Made by a program: the position numbers and the translations under genes
The notes under the pieces: generated by a model
Databases searched by the model: none
Told to the model about the DNA's origin: nothing
Seen by the model: only the letters and a program-made list of their open reading frames with translations
Shown: in pieces, positions 1 to 6,528 of the stretch
Layout: the number at the start of each line of letters is the position of its first letter
How positions within the stretch are numbered: position 1 is the stretch's first letter
NCBI RefSeq assembly: GCF_013141715.1
Contig: NZ_WHOA01000263.1
Location: 24,261-88,260, forward strand
From: Paenibacillus phytorum
GTDB lineage: Bacteria > Bacillota > Bacilli > Paenibacillales > NBRC-103111
Direction of reading: 5' to 3'
DNA: 64,000 nt

Positions 1-1
1 T

Positions 2-454
2 CAGATTCAGAAGCAGTCTGATGATGGGGAACCGAGTGGTACAGCAGGAAAGCCGATTCTGGAAGTGATTAAGCATCAAGGACTTAAGAATATCGTTATC
101 GTCGTTACCCGTTATTTCGGCGGCATCATGCTTGGCGCGGGCGGACTCATTCGGGCTTATACGGATGGAGCCGTGGTAGGTATTGAAGCAGGACAGCCAA
201 TTTATAAAGTCAATCATCAGCAAGTGCTGATTGAGGTGGATTATACGTGGTATGGCAAACTCGAGAACGAGCTGAGAAGTCAGGGGATGCTCCTAGGGGA
301 CATTCAGTTTACGGATAAAGTGACTGTAGCATGTTATCCTTTGGCAGCGGCAGCGGAAGCATTTATCAACTGGGCAACAGATTTTACACAAGGTCAAGGC
401 GTTGTTATCGCAGGAGAGAACGAATATATGGTTCATAAGAGCTTGCCGGAATAG
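2..454 (+). CDS. yigZ: YigZ/IMPACT family protein (5' truncated by window edge)
   Basis: The reading frame is open from the first bases of the window, so the N-terminus lies outside it. The visible part carries the family signature DDGEPSGTAGKPIL followed by VVTRYFGGIMLGAGGLIRAY, the conserved core of the UPF0029/IMPACT N-terminal domain. The remaining ~65 residues match the small C-terminal DUF1949-like domain of bacterial YigZ/YvyE proteins. The family is linked to translation or stress control in eukaryotes (IMPACT), but the bacterial role is not settled. A TetR regulator follows after about 60 bp on the same strand. Family assignment is firm; function is not. Confidence 0.9.
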   Translation, partial: QIQKQSDDGEPSGTAGKPILEVIKHQGLKNIVIVVTRYFGGIMLGAGGLIRAYTDGAVVGIEAGQPIYKVNHQQVLIEVDYTWYGKLENELRSQGMLLGDIQFTDKVTVACYPLAAAAEAFINWATDFTQGQGVVIAGENEYMVHKSLPE

Positions 455-515
455 GCAGGCTCGAGGTACAAGGTACAACTAATTTCATAGAAGCTAAGGA
501 TGCGGAGGGATAGGA

Positions 516-1157
516 ATGGCTAGGAAAGCAGTCGCGCAAGAGCTTAGCAGAGAACGAATACTTGCGGAAGCGCGGGAATTATTCGCTACTTTCGGCTATC
601 GCGCTTTAACGATGCGCAGCATCGCAAAAGCAATGGGGTACAGCCATGGTGCGTTATATTACCATTTTAATGAGAAAGCTGAACTGTTTTACGCGTTAAT
701 CAAGGAAGATTTCTCCGAATTAGTACAGCGTCAGCGGGAAATGATTGTTCGTGAGCAAGGGTTTAGCGTGAATCTGCTTCAAAAGTTGATGATGGAGTTC
801 GTCTGGTTTGGTTTGAACAATCCGCATCACTACGAAATGATGTTCATGATCAACGAGCCAGAGCTGCAGCAATATTCGCGAACTGAGCAAGCACAATCCT
901 TGGAAATGTTTGCTATTGTCATCCGTCAAGTGATGGCCGATCAACCGGGAGCCGAGAGCAGGAAGTTTACACTTCCGTGGAATTTGTTCATGTCCTTACA
1001 TGGCCTTATCTCCTACTGCATTCAGTTTAAACAATCCTATGAGGATGCGCGGAAACTGGCTGAAGAGCATATCCGCCTCATCTGTGTCAGCTTAGATTTA
1101 GATTCCTATGAACAACAGCGTCCGCTTGTGACACTTGTTAATACAGAATCTGCATAA
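516..1157 (+). CDS. TetR/AcrR family transcriptional regulator
   Basis: The 213-residue protein has an N-terminal helix-turn-helix of the TetR type (about residues 11-57). The recognition region reads MRSIAKAMGYSHGALYYHF, with the usual NEKAELFYALI continuation. The rest is an all-helical ligand-binding domain that I cannot match to a known ligand. An RBS-like GCGGAGGGA precedes the ATG. No obvious divergent target gene is present: upstream is YigZ on the same strand and downstream a DUF1128 gene. It may regulate itself or distant genes. The class is certain and the target unknown. Confidence 0.9.
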   Translation: MARKAVAQELSRERILAEARELFATFGYRALTMRSIAKAMGYSHGALYYHFNEKAELFYALIKEDFSELVQRQREMIVREQGFSVNLLQKLMMEFVWFGLNNPHHYEMMFMINEPELQQYSRTEQAQSLEMFAIVIRQVMADQPGAESRKFTLPWNLFMSLHGLISYCIQFKQSYEDARKLAEEHIRLICVSLDLDSYEQQRPLVTLVNTESA

Positions 1158-1264
1158 AACCTGGATTTCATTTTACAACATCCAATAAGTGCTTTAGAAT
1201 AACAGAAGGGGAGCTTGCTCCTTAATGTGGCACACGCGCTTAAAGGAAGGAAGAACATAAAGCT

Positions 1265-1489
1265 ATGGATTTGAACATTTGGTCGGAAGAAAACGTGGAA
1301 TATATGTTTGAAGAAATTAAGAGAAAGCTGCGCATGGCTACCGGTGGGTCGATTAAAGCCTCGAACGTCAAGCAGGAAGTATACGAGGACCTGAAGGACT
1401 TGTACGATTTGGTCGTCAGCAAAAATAATTTCAGCATTAGCGAAATCGATGCGATTACCACAGAGCTTGGTAAGATTCGTAAAGCATAA
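1265..1489 (+). CDS. DUF1128 family small protein (YfkK-like)
   Basis: This 74-residue acidic, helical protein starts MDLNIWSEENVEYMFEEIK and ends in an ITTELGKIRKA-type tail. It matches the DUF1128 family of Firmicutes (B. subtilis YfkK), whose usual length is about 70-77 residues. An RBS (AAGGAAGGAAG) lies upstream of the ATG, and a rho-independent hairpin follows the stop codon, so it is likely a single-gene transcript. No catalytic motif, signal peptide or membrane segment is visible. Biochemical function is unknown. Confidence 0.85.
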   Translation: MDLNIWSEENVEYMFEEIKRKLRMATGGSIKASNVKQEVYEDLKDLYDLVVSKNNFSISEIDAITTELGKIRKA

Positions 1490-1506
1490 GCACTTTTTTA
1501 TCCATA

Positions 1507-1553
1507 AAATTGTCGTTATCTTGGCCTTAGGGCTGGAGATACGGCAATTTTTT
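1507..1553 (+). terminator. Rho-independent terminator after the DUF1128 gene
   Basis: Imperfect inverted repeat with arms at 1507-1521 and 1537-1550, directly followed by a T-run. It lies 17 bp after the stop codon of the upstream gene. Confidence 0.8.
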
Positions 1554-1679
1554 TTACGTTGAACGGAGTGAGGGCAACCGCGTATTTTTACTGGACAGTG
1601 GACAGCTATCCAAGCGATGTTACCTACATAGCCGTACACTGTAGAGCAATGTATCTCTATTTGAAGGAGGTGGACGTTC

Positions 1680-2003
1680 GTGGCATCAAAAATTCGTAAA
1701 GACGACGTTCGGAAATTGGTCGGGAAAAATATCGTGGCTCTGAAGAAAGACGGAACTCAAGTAACTGGTAAATTGGTGCGGATCAGCGGTAACACGTTGA
1801 TTGTTGCTCCGCAAAAAGGCGAAAAGGTTCAAGTAAAAGCCGTTATTCCATTGGTTTTGTTTGATCTGTTAGCGATTGGTACATCACCTTTTGCTTTTGG
1901 TGGATTTGGCGGCTTCGGTGGTCCAGGATTTGGCTTCGGTGGTCCAGGATTTGGCTTCGGTGGTCCAGGATTCGGCTTCGGTGGTCCAGGATTCTTCTGG
2001 TAA
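1680..2003 (+). CDS. Small protein with beta-rich N-terminus and Gly-Phe repeat tail
   Basis: The GTG start is set by AAGGAGGTGG at 1663-1672. Residues 1-60 look like a small Sm/SH3-like beta barrel (RKLVGKNIVALKKDGTQVTG, then KLVRISGNTLIVAPQKGEKV), ending in a hydrophobic stretch VIPLVLFDLLAIG. Residues about 72-107 are a low-complexity tail made of repeats of GFGFGGP encoded by a 21-bp tandem repeat. I do not recognise a named family. Gly-rich tails after a short folded domain are common in spore coat or surface proteins of Bacillales, and a spore cluster begins 150 bp downstream, so a spore role is possible but is inference only. Confidence 0.7.
   Translation: MASKIRKDDVRKLVGKNIVALKKDGTQVTGKLVRISGNTLIVAPQKGEKVQVKAVIPLVLFDLLAIGTSPFAFGGFGGFGGPGFGFGGPGFGFGGPGFGFGGPGFFW
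1918..1991 (+). repeat. 21-bp in-frame tandem repeat (Gly-Phe tail)
   Basis: A 21-bp unit (GGTCCAGGATTTGGCTTCGG plus T) repeats about 3.5 times with few changes. It encodes GPGFGFG units at the C-terminus of the preceding gene. Because the unit is a multiple of three, copy number can vary without frameshift. Confidence 0.85.
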
Positions 2004-2008
2004 AGGAG

Positions 2009-2042
2009 GACTCTTTCCCGATTAGGGAAAGGGTCTTTTTTT
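2009..2042 (+). terminator. Rho-independent terminator
   Basis: Arms GACTCTTTCCC (2009-2019) and GGGAAAGGGTC (2024-2034) with a 4-nt loop and a nine-T tract. Ends the Gly-rich gene. Confidence 0.92.
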
Positions 2043-2150
2043 TTGCACCATTTCAGCTCTGGATGAATAGGCTAAGATACATCTCCGGCCAAAGTCCGTC
2101 AAACTGGGCTGAAGAAGCTGAAAGTTATCCAAGGACAGGGAGTGAGCAGT

Positions 2151-2393
2151 GTGCCGAGTTCCATCGTTTTTAACATGATTAATATAAATAGTCAAAATAC
2201 GAATGCCACCGTCGGGATCGGTGAGAATGCGCAATCCAGCTGGGATTCACACAGCAAAAACAATTACGGAACCGGTCAATGGATCGGAAATACCTTCTCC
2301 GCCAATATTGTTAATTTCATCTATGACAACGATTTTATTGATGCACCAATTAATGATCAGGATTTTAAACCAGCTGTTACTAATCAAGTATAG
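2151..2393 (+). CDS. GerPA/GerPF-like spore germination protein
   Basis: I place the start at GTG 2151 because the protein then begins (M)PSSIVFNMININ, as GerPF/GerPA begin MPS/MPA, and an AGGGAG lies 8 bp upstream; GTG 2142 is the alternative. The 80-residue product has the family layout: a short beta strand, VGIG motif, a Ser/Lys/Asn-rich middle with GTGQWIGNTF, then YDNDFIDAP near the end (compare the FDSDVADQD region of GerPF). GerP proteins sit in the spore inner coat and help germinants pass through it. A second family member follows 11 bp later. This is outside a canonical six-gene gerP operon, so the exact role is uncertain. Confidence 0.72.
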   Translation: MPSSIVFNMININSQNTNATVGIGENAQSSWDSHSKNNYGTGQWIGNTFSANIVNFIYDNDFIDAPINDQDFKPAVTNQV

Positions 2394-2404
2394 TTGAATG
2401 GTGG

Positions 2405-2674
2405 GTGAATGTCGTGCTGAAATTACCGTGCCCGCTAGAGCCGCCGCTCATCGAATTTGATTCTATCCATGTTAATTCCATAGCCGATGCATCCGGTATT
2501 TTTATCGGCACCAACACACAAGTAAATTGGTCTACAAGTGGGAAAGCAAACAATGGCCTTGGAGAGATAAACGGTGATCATAATTACGTGCTTTATAATA
2601 TCAACACAGTTTACGATAATGACATCATCGATGCACCTTATACCAAAGGGGATTTGATCATTGGCCGTGTATAA
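2405..2674 (+). CDS. GerPA/GerPF-like spore protein, second copy
   Basis: This 89-residue product repeats the pattern of its upstream neighbour: FDSIHVNSIADASGIFIGTN, a Gly/Asn-rich middle (NNGLGEINGDHNYVLY) and VYDNDIIDAP. It most resembles the minus-strand gene at 3595-3813 (FQSIHIDGIAETSSVNRGTN, LNQGLGEISGEHNVI), showing that both strands of this cluster carry paralogues. The start is GTG 2405 or GTG 2414, with GGTGGG just upstream of both. It is probably co-transcribed with the gene ending at 2393 and stops at a bidirectional terminator. A role in coat permeability is inferred from the family only. Confidence 0.68.
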   Translation: MNVVLKLPCPLEPPLIEFDSIHVNSIADASGIFIGTNTQVNWSTSGKANNGLGEINGDHNYVLYNINTVYDNDIIDAPYTKGDLIIGRV

Positions 2675-2679
2675 AAAAA

Positions 2680-2721
2680 GAATGCTCCGCGCTGCTTCAA
2701 TCAGCAGTTAGCGGAGCATTT
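2680..2721. terminator. Bidirectional terminator between convergent GerP-like genes
   Basis: Perfect arms AATGCTCCGC (2681-2690) and GCGGAGCATT (2711-2720), flanked by an A-run on the left and a T-rich stretch on the right. The 3' arm lies inside the last codons of the minus-strand gene. Confidence 0.85.
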
Positions 2722-3044
2722 GTTGTTTGTTCAGCCTGAGGGCTGGCGGGAGCAGGGGTAAAGCCGGACGTCTGAGCCTGGTTGGCAATCATGTTCTGCA
2801 GCCACTCGGGCGTTTCGTTATCGCCGATATTGAGCATATCAAGGAAATCGGAGTCGTTGAGCATAGAGCGAGTTCCAACTAACTGATTGTTGTCGCCTTC
2901 GACAGCGCCAAAGCCTTGGACCGTTTTCTGATTGCTTTGAAAATCGGTCGGCCAATTATTGCCCATATTGAGGCAGGACGCGCTTTGAACCGATCCGATG
3001 CGGATTGAGCCGATAATGAACGTTGGAGACATGAAGGAGGACAC
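2697..3044 (-). CDS. GerP-like spore protein with extended tail
   Basis: The 115-residue product opens with a family-type strand (MSSFMSPTFIIGSIRIGSVQ), then SCLNMGNNW, QGFGAVEGDNNQLVG and LNDSDFLDM. These match position by position the GerPA/GerPF pattern of the neighbouring genes. Residues after about 75 form an unrelated Pro/Ala/Thr/Gln-rich tail that other family members lack. It is the last gene of a minus-strand trio (3813 to 2697) with gaps of 8 and 14 bp, transcribed after the GerPC-like gene. The function is inferred as inner-coat assembly or germinant access. Confidence 0.68.
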   Translation of the reverse strand: MSSFMSPTFIIGSIRIGSVQSASCLNMGNNWPTDFQSNQKTVQGFGAVEGDNNQLVGTRSMLNDSDFLDMLNIGDNETPEWLQNMIANQAQTSGFTPAPASPQAEQTTNAPLTAD

Positions 3045-3058
3045 CTTGTATCACCTCT

Positions 3059-3586
3059 TTATGATTTGGACTGCGGAGTGTATTTATAACCGGTCGAGGT
3101 TCGCTCTGTTTTCGGAGCGGCAGCAGCATGTGATGCAGCATCTACACCTTCAGCAGCTGTACGAGAGCCGGCGACTTTACTTTCTTTTGACACTTGAGCA
3201 CGTTTAAAAGCTTCATCAACGGGTACACTTTTCTCATTTGGCTTGGCACCGAAATTGTTACCTAAATTCAATGAACCGCTCAGTTCCTTGATATCGAGTT
3301 GATCCAGCCGAAAGGTTAAGTTTTCTAAAACGGGTTGATGGATATGCAGGGTATCTATATGTATCTTTGGGTGTTTGGCAGTGAGATCAGCCAATTCTTC
3401 TTCTAATTTGCGAAGACGCCGTTCTAATTGCTGAACATGCTGATCATGAACGTGAGACACGGCTTTAACTTCTGATCTAGCTCCAGAACTAGCTTCAGTT
3501 CTAGCTGGGGTTGATGCTTTAGCTTTAGCTGTTCCTGTAGTTGGCTGCGTTTTGGGCGGGGACGTTTTCTTTTTTTGAAACCACAT
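3059..3586 (-). CDS. gerPC: GerPC-like spore germination protein
   Basis: The 175-residue protein begins with a basic, Pro/Thr/Ala-rich stretch (about residues 1-45). A coiled-coil segment follows (HVQQLERRLRKLEEELADL), and then IHIDTLHIHQPVLENLTFRL with QLDIKELSGSLNLGNNFG. That last block is the signature of GerPC, where a coiled coil is followed by a 'D-L-x-I-x-x-L-x-G-x-L-N-I-G' strand. The tail after residue ~120 is low-complexity. It lies between two GerPA/PF-like genes on the same strand, as gerPC does in gerP operons. GerPC contributes to spore coat permeability to germinants. Good family match, with a divergent C-terminus. Confidence 0.72.
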   Translation of the reverse strand: MWFQKKKTSPPKTQPTTGTAKAKASTPARTEASSGARSEVKAVSHVHDQHVQQLERRLRKLEEELADLTAKHPKIHIDTLHIHQPVLENLTFRLDQLDIKELSGSLNLGNNFGAKPNEKSVPVDEAFKRAQVSKESKVAGSRTAAEGVDAASHAAAAPKTERTSTGYKYTPQSKS

Positions 3587-3594
3587 GAGTATTC

Positions 3595-3813
3595 TCAGCT
3601 CTTCCGTGTAGATGGTTTAACATCAAAGGTGTCGTCATCTTGGACAGTATGCTTGCCACCCAGAATAACATTATGCTCCCCGCTTATTTCCCCGAGCCCC
3701 TGATTAAGCTTCTCGGAATGACGTCTTCCGATGATCCGATTCGTCCCCCTATTCACACTGGATGTTTCGGCGATTCCATCAATATGTATAGATTGAAATT
3801 GTATGCGCACCAC
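3595..3813 (-). CDS. GerP-like small spore protein
   Basis: This 72-residue protein is the first gene of the minus-strand trio. It carries the same core as the plus-strand gene at 2405: FQSIHIDGIAETSSVNRGTN, NQGLGEISGEHNVILGG and VQDDDTFDV. Its stop codon is 8 bp from the start of the GerPC-like gene, implying an operon. The length is typical of GerPA/GerPF members (~70-75 residues). The role is inferred from the family. Confidence 0.68.
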   Translation of the reverse strand: MVRIQFQSIHIDGIAETSSVNRGTNRIIGRRHSEKLNQGLGEISGEHNVILGGKHTVQDDDTFDVKPSTRKS

Positions 3814-3917
3814 AGTTTATCCCTCCAATCCTGCATTTCCGAACGATCTCCTTTATTTATATGGGGACAAAGGGAGAATCATTTCTCTTTTTGGCAAAGA
3901 TTAATTTAAGGATATGA

Positions 3918-3967
3918 AAAAGATTACCAACCAATCGGCCAGTAAGGCCGGACAGAAGGTAATCTTT
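3918..3967 (-). terminator. Hairpin downstream of the Hsp20 gene
   Basis: Arms AAAGATTACC (3919-3928) and the complementary GGTAATCTTT (3958-3967), with an inner GGCC-GGCC pairing. Read on the minus strand it ends in a T-rich stretch shortly after the Hsp20 stop codon. Confidence 0.7.
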
Positions 3968-3988
3968 ATTTGGTTTACTGTGTGTTCA

Positions 3989-4432
3989 TTAAGTGAACTG
4001 TATAGGGATAACTTTCTCTCCATCCGGAGGAGCAAGCGGGATTCGAATGATGAGCAAACCGTTGTGATACTGCGCCCGCATTTGATCGGTCATAGCGTTA
4101 CCGGGCAGGCGGAAAACTCTCTCGAATGCTCCAAAGAATCGCTCGGACAACAGCATTTGCTCATCGAGTACTTGGTAAGGCCGAACGAGCATCCCGCGCA
4201 TAAGCAGCGATTGGTCACGGAAAGAAAGCTGAATCTGCTCGGGCGAAGACAATCCGGGAACTTCAGCCACAACAACGAGTTCCTGTGGTGTCTCATACAT
4301 ATCAACTCTTGGCCCGGTTAGCGGGATGATACTGGCAATATCCTGCCAGAATTCGGGGCCCAGCACATCGCCAGCTTGCGCCGACAGCCCTTTCCAGTCG
4401 GACTTAGGCATTCGGTTGCCTGGGGGATTCAT
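3989..4432 (-). CDS. Hsp20/alpha-crystallin family protein
   Basis: The 147-residue protein has an alpha-crystallin domain from about residue 40. It starts PRVDMYETPQELVVVAEVPG, continues with a strand-rich centre (LSFRDQSLLMRG) and FERVFRLPGNA, and ends with HNGLLIIRIP, the family's 'GhLhIxhP' element. Small heat shock proteins hold unfolded proteins without ATP. In Bacillales some members are spore coat-associated (CotM, CotP types), and this gene lies between a SASP and a GerP-like cluster, so spore expression is a reasonable inference. The N-terminus (MNPPGNRMPKSDWKGL) is short and polar, with no signal peptide. Confidence 0.82.
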   Translation of the reverse strand: MNPPGNRMPKSDWKGLSAQAGDVLGPEFWQDIASIIPLTGPRVDMYETPQELVVVAEVPGLSSPEQIQLSFRDQSLLMRGMLVRPYQVLDEQMLLSERFFGAFERVFRLPGNAMTDQMRAQYHNGLLIIRIPLAPPDGEKVIPIQFT

Positions 4433-4532
4433 CAGCCATCATCACCTGACTTCTACATAGAAAGTAGCGCTGCGAGCAGCTTGCTACTAGTTTATGTACA
4501 CCCGCGGCGGAATATGGCTGTCTGTCACGAAC

Positions 4533-4826
4533 CTATCGCTGCGGTGGCCGCTGATTCGCGAGCTGCTGCTGCGCCATGCGCACAAGCTCTCGCACCATTG
4601 CCCCGCCAATCGGACCGCCGACCTTGCCCGCGTCTTCCGAGCTAAGCTGCCCGTTGTAGCCTTGCTGAAGGGGAACGCCAAGCGTTCGGGCTACTTCATA
4701 TTTGACGAGATCAGGTCGTTCTGGGTTGACATTATATCCCTGATTCTTCATGACTTGCGCCTTGAGCAGTCCCAGGCCGTGTTCCGATCCGGGCACGATG
4801 GCCCGGTTGCTTCTTCTTCGTGCCAT
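4533..4826 (-). CDS. Alpha/beta-type small acid-soluble spore protein
   Basis: The 97-residue product has both SASP signatures. One is VKYEVARTLGVPLQ, containing the Glu site cut by germination protease (KYE-VA). The other is KVGGPIGGAMVRELVRMAQQ, the second DNA-contacting helix. It is longer than B. subtilis SspA/B (~70 residues) because of a segment between the N-terminal LLKAQVMKN and the protease site; this longer layout is common in Paenibacillus. SASPs coat and protect spore DNA. The RBS AAGAGGTGA precedes the ATG. A weak sigma-G-like pair (TCATG, 18 bp, CATCCTA) may lie just upstream, inside the end of the gtrA gene. Confidence 0.9.
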   Translation of the reverse strand: MARRRSNRAIVPGSEHGLGLLKAQVMKNQGYNVNPERPDLVKYEVARTLGVPLQQGYNGQLSSEDAGKVGGPIGGAMVRELVRMAQQQLANQRPPQR

Positions 4827-4846
4827 TAGGCATCACCTCTTGGTGA

Positions 4847-5293
4847 TTAGGATGCCCTGGGGTTGTCCGTACCATGAGTACGGAATGTAAAATATTTATG
4901 TCCCAAATAATTTCCAACCGTATACAAGCCATTTCCAACCAAAATGGCAGCATTGTGCAGCCAATCTGCCCGCACGGATGGCAAGACAGAGCTTGCTGCT
5001 TCTGCAAGCACCCAACTTAAACCATAAGAGACGCCATAACAGCTCAAGATAACAACAGCAAATTTCCACCAACTGCTGCCGACGCTGACATTGGAACGAA
5101 ACGTAAATGTACGATTCAGCGTGTAGCTTACTATAGCGCCTAGGGTATTTCCTGCGAAAGTGGAAACCCAATAATTTAGGTGAAGCAGATTAAAGAATGC
5201 AAAACTGGCTGACAGGCCAACCAATGTATTGAACAGACCGACAAGTAAGAAGCGCGCGAAGCTGCTAGTCAACAAAGCTTTTATCCGGTTCAT
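4847..5293 (-). CDS. gtrA: GtrA-family membrane protein (polyprenyl-P-sugar flippase)
   Basis: The 148-residue protein has four predicted membrane helices (about residues 12-32, 37-57, 78-98 and 115-135). It carries the GtrA motifs FLLVGLFNTLVGL, TLNRTFTF and a terminal GNYLGHKYFTF. GtrA/GtcA proteins are thought to move polyprenyl-phosphate-linked sugars across the membrane. The gene starts 8 bp after the glycosyltransferase at 5301-6362, so the two are almost certainly co-transcribed. Together with the divergent PIG-V-like gene they form a candidate three-part transmembrane glycosylation system. Confidence 0.88.
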   Translation of the reverse strand: MNRIKALLTSSFARFLLVGLFNTLVGLSASFAFFNLLHLNYWVSTFAGNTLGAIVSYTLNRTFTFRSNVSVGSSWWKFAVVILSCYGVSYGLSWVLAEAASSVLPSVRADWLHNAAILVGNGLYTVGNYLGHKYFTFRTHGTDNPRAS

Positions 5294-5300
5294 CGTATGA

Positions 5301-6362
5301 TCACCGTGTGGAGCTTACTTGGGTGGATGGCGTATGGACCGCTTCTTGAGCCTGTCCAGTTGCTGTCAAATCTTTCTCAATGACGAAAAGCGGACGCTGC
5401 TTCACTTCTTTATATATTTTACCTATGTATTCACCAATTAAGCCAAGAGCGAGAAGCTGAACGCCTCCAATGAACCAAACCGAAAGAATAAGCGATGTCC
5501 AACCGGTAACGTTCGCTCCGAGGATTTTGCCTACAATTGCGTATAAGCCGGCAACGACACTCAGCGCGAATAGGAGGAAACCCATCAAGGTGACGAAGCG
5601 AATAGGGGTTACACTGAACGACGTGATGCCATCGAAGGCGAATGCGAGCATTTTGCGAAGCGGATATTTGGATTCTCCGGCAAAGCGTTCTTTACGGTCG
5701 TAATAAACCTGAGTAGATGGGAAGCCAAGTAATGGCACCATACCGCGAAGAAATAAATTAACCTCTTGAAATTTCTCTAAATTTTCGAGGGTACGCTTGC
5801 TCATTAAACGGAAATCCGCATGATTGTAATGAATTTTCACACCAAGCGATGTCATTAATCTATAAAAACCTTGAGCCGTGGCTCGCTTGAAAAACGTATC
5901 CGCTGAGCGATCCTGTCGGATGCCATAAACGATATCGTATCCCTCGTGGAATTTGACGATAAACTCGCGAATGACATTCGTGTCATCTTGCAGATCGGCA
6001 TCGATGGAAACGACGCAGTCCGAATAGGTTTTGGCTTTCATAAGCCCTGCGAGCAAAGCGCTTTGATGGCCGGCATTTTTTGCAAGCTTAAGCCCAGTAA
6101 TAAAGGGACTGGAGGCGTGGAAGCGTTCAATAAGTGTCCAAGTCGCATCCTTGCTGCCATCGTCGACAAACAGCACTGTGCTTGTGGTAGCAATTAGTTT
6201 ATCAGAGATGAGAGTTTGTAACACATTGGTAAGTTGGAATACCGTTTCTGGAAGTACTTCTTCTTCGTTATAACAGGGGACCACAATGGTCAAAACGGGA
6301 TAAACCACAATTCTCGTCTCCATTCTGAAAAGGGGATTAAAAGGTTGATATATGGATTTCAT
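5301..6362 (-). CDS. GT2 polyprenyl-phosphate glycosyltransferase (GtrB/DPM1 type)
   Basis: The 353-residue protein has an N-terminal GT-A domain: LTIVVPCYNEEEVLPETV, VLFVDDGSKDATW, KNAGHQSALLAGL, and DADLQDD (the metal-binding DxD region). Two membrane helices follow near residues 240-265 and 275-300, ending in LIGEYIGKIYKEVKQRP. This layout is that of enzymes that load a sugar on undecaprenyl phosphate at the cytoplasmic face. The start may be the in-frame ATG a few codons inside. It is the upstream partner of the GtrA gene. The transferred sugar cannot be read from the sequence. Confidence 0.9.
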   Translation of the reverse strand: MKSIYQPFNPLFRMETRIVVYPVLTIVVPCYNEEEVLPETVFQLTNVLQTLISDKLIATTSTVLFVDDGSKDATWTLIERFHASSPFITGLKLAKNAGHQSALLAGLMKAKTYSDCVVSIDADLQDDTNVIREFIVKFHEGYDIVYGIRQDRSADTFFKRATAQGFYRLMTSLGVKIHYNHADFRLMSKRTLENLEKFQEVNLFLRGMVPLLGFPSTQVYYDRKERFAGESKYPLRKMLAFAFDGITSFSVTPIRFVTLMGFLLFALSVVAGLYAIVGKILGANVTGWTSLILSVWFIGGVQLLALGLIGEYIGKIYKEVKQRPLFVIEKDLTATGQAQEAVHTPSTQVSSTR

Positions 6363-6528
6363 TATATCGTAATGTATGTAAAATATTAATTTTTAACGAA
6401 AATTAAACATTTTTAACAAATGAACGTCCATTTAATAAGTTCTTTACGAATCCTTAACTTGGTAAAAGAGGAGGAATCAGGTAAATTTACAGAAAAGATA
6501 AATGATGCTCGGATAGGAGAGATGAAGG

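Noticed and set aside
3640..4321. Plus-strand frames antisense to the GerP-like and Hsp20 genes
   Set aside because: No RBS and no motif; the minus-strand genes carry family signatures and operon spacing.
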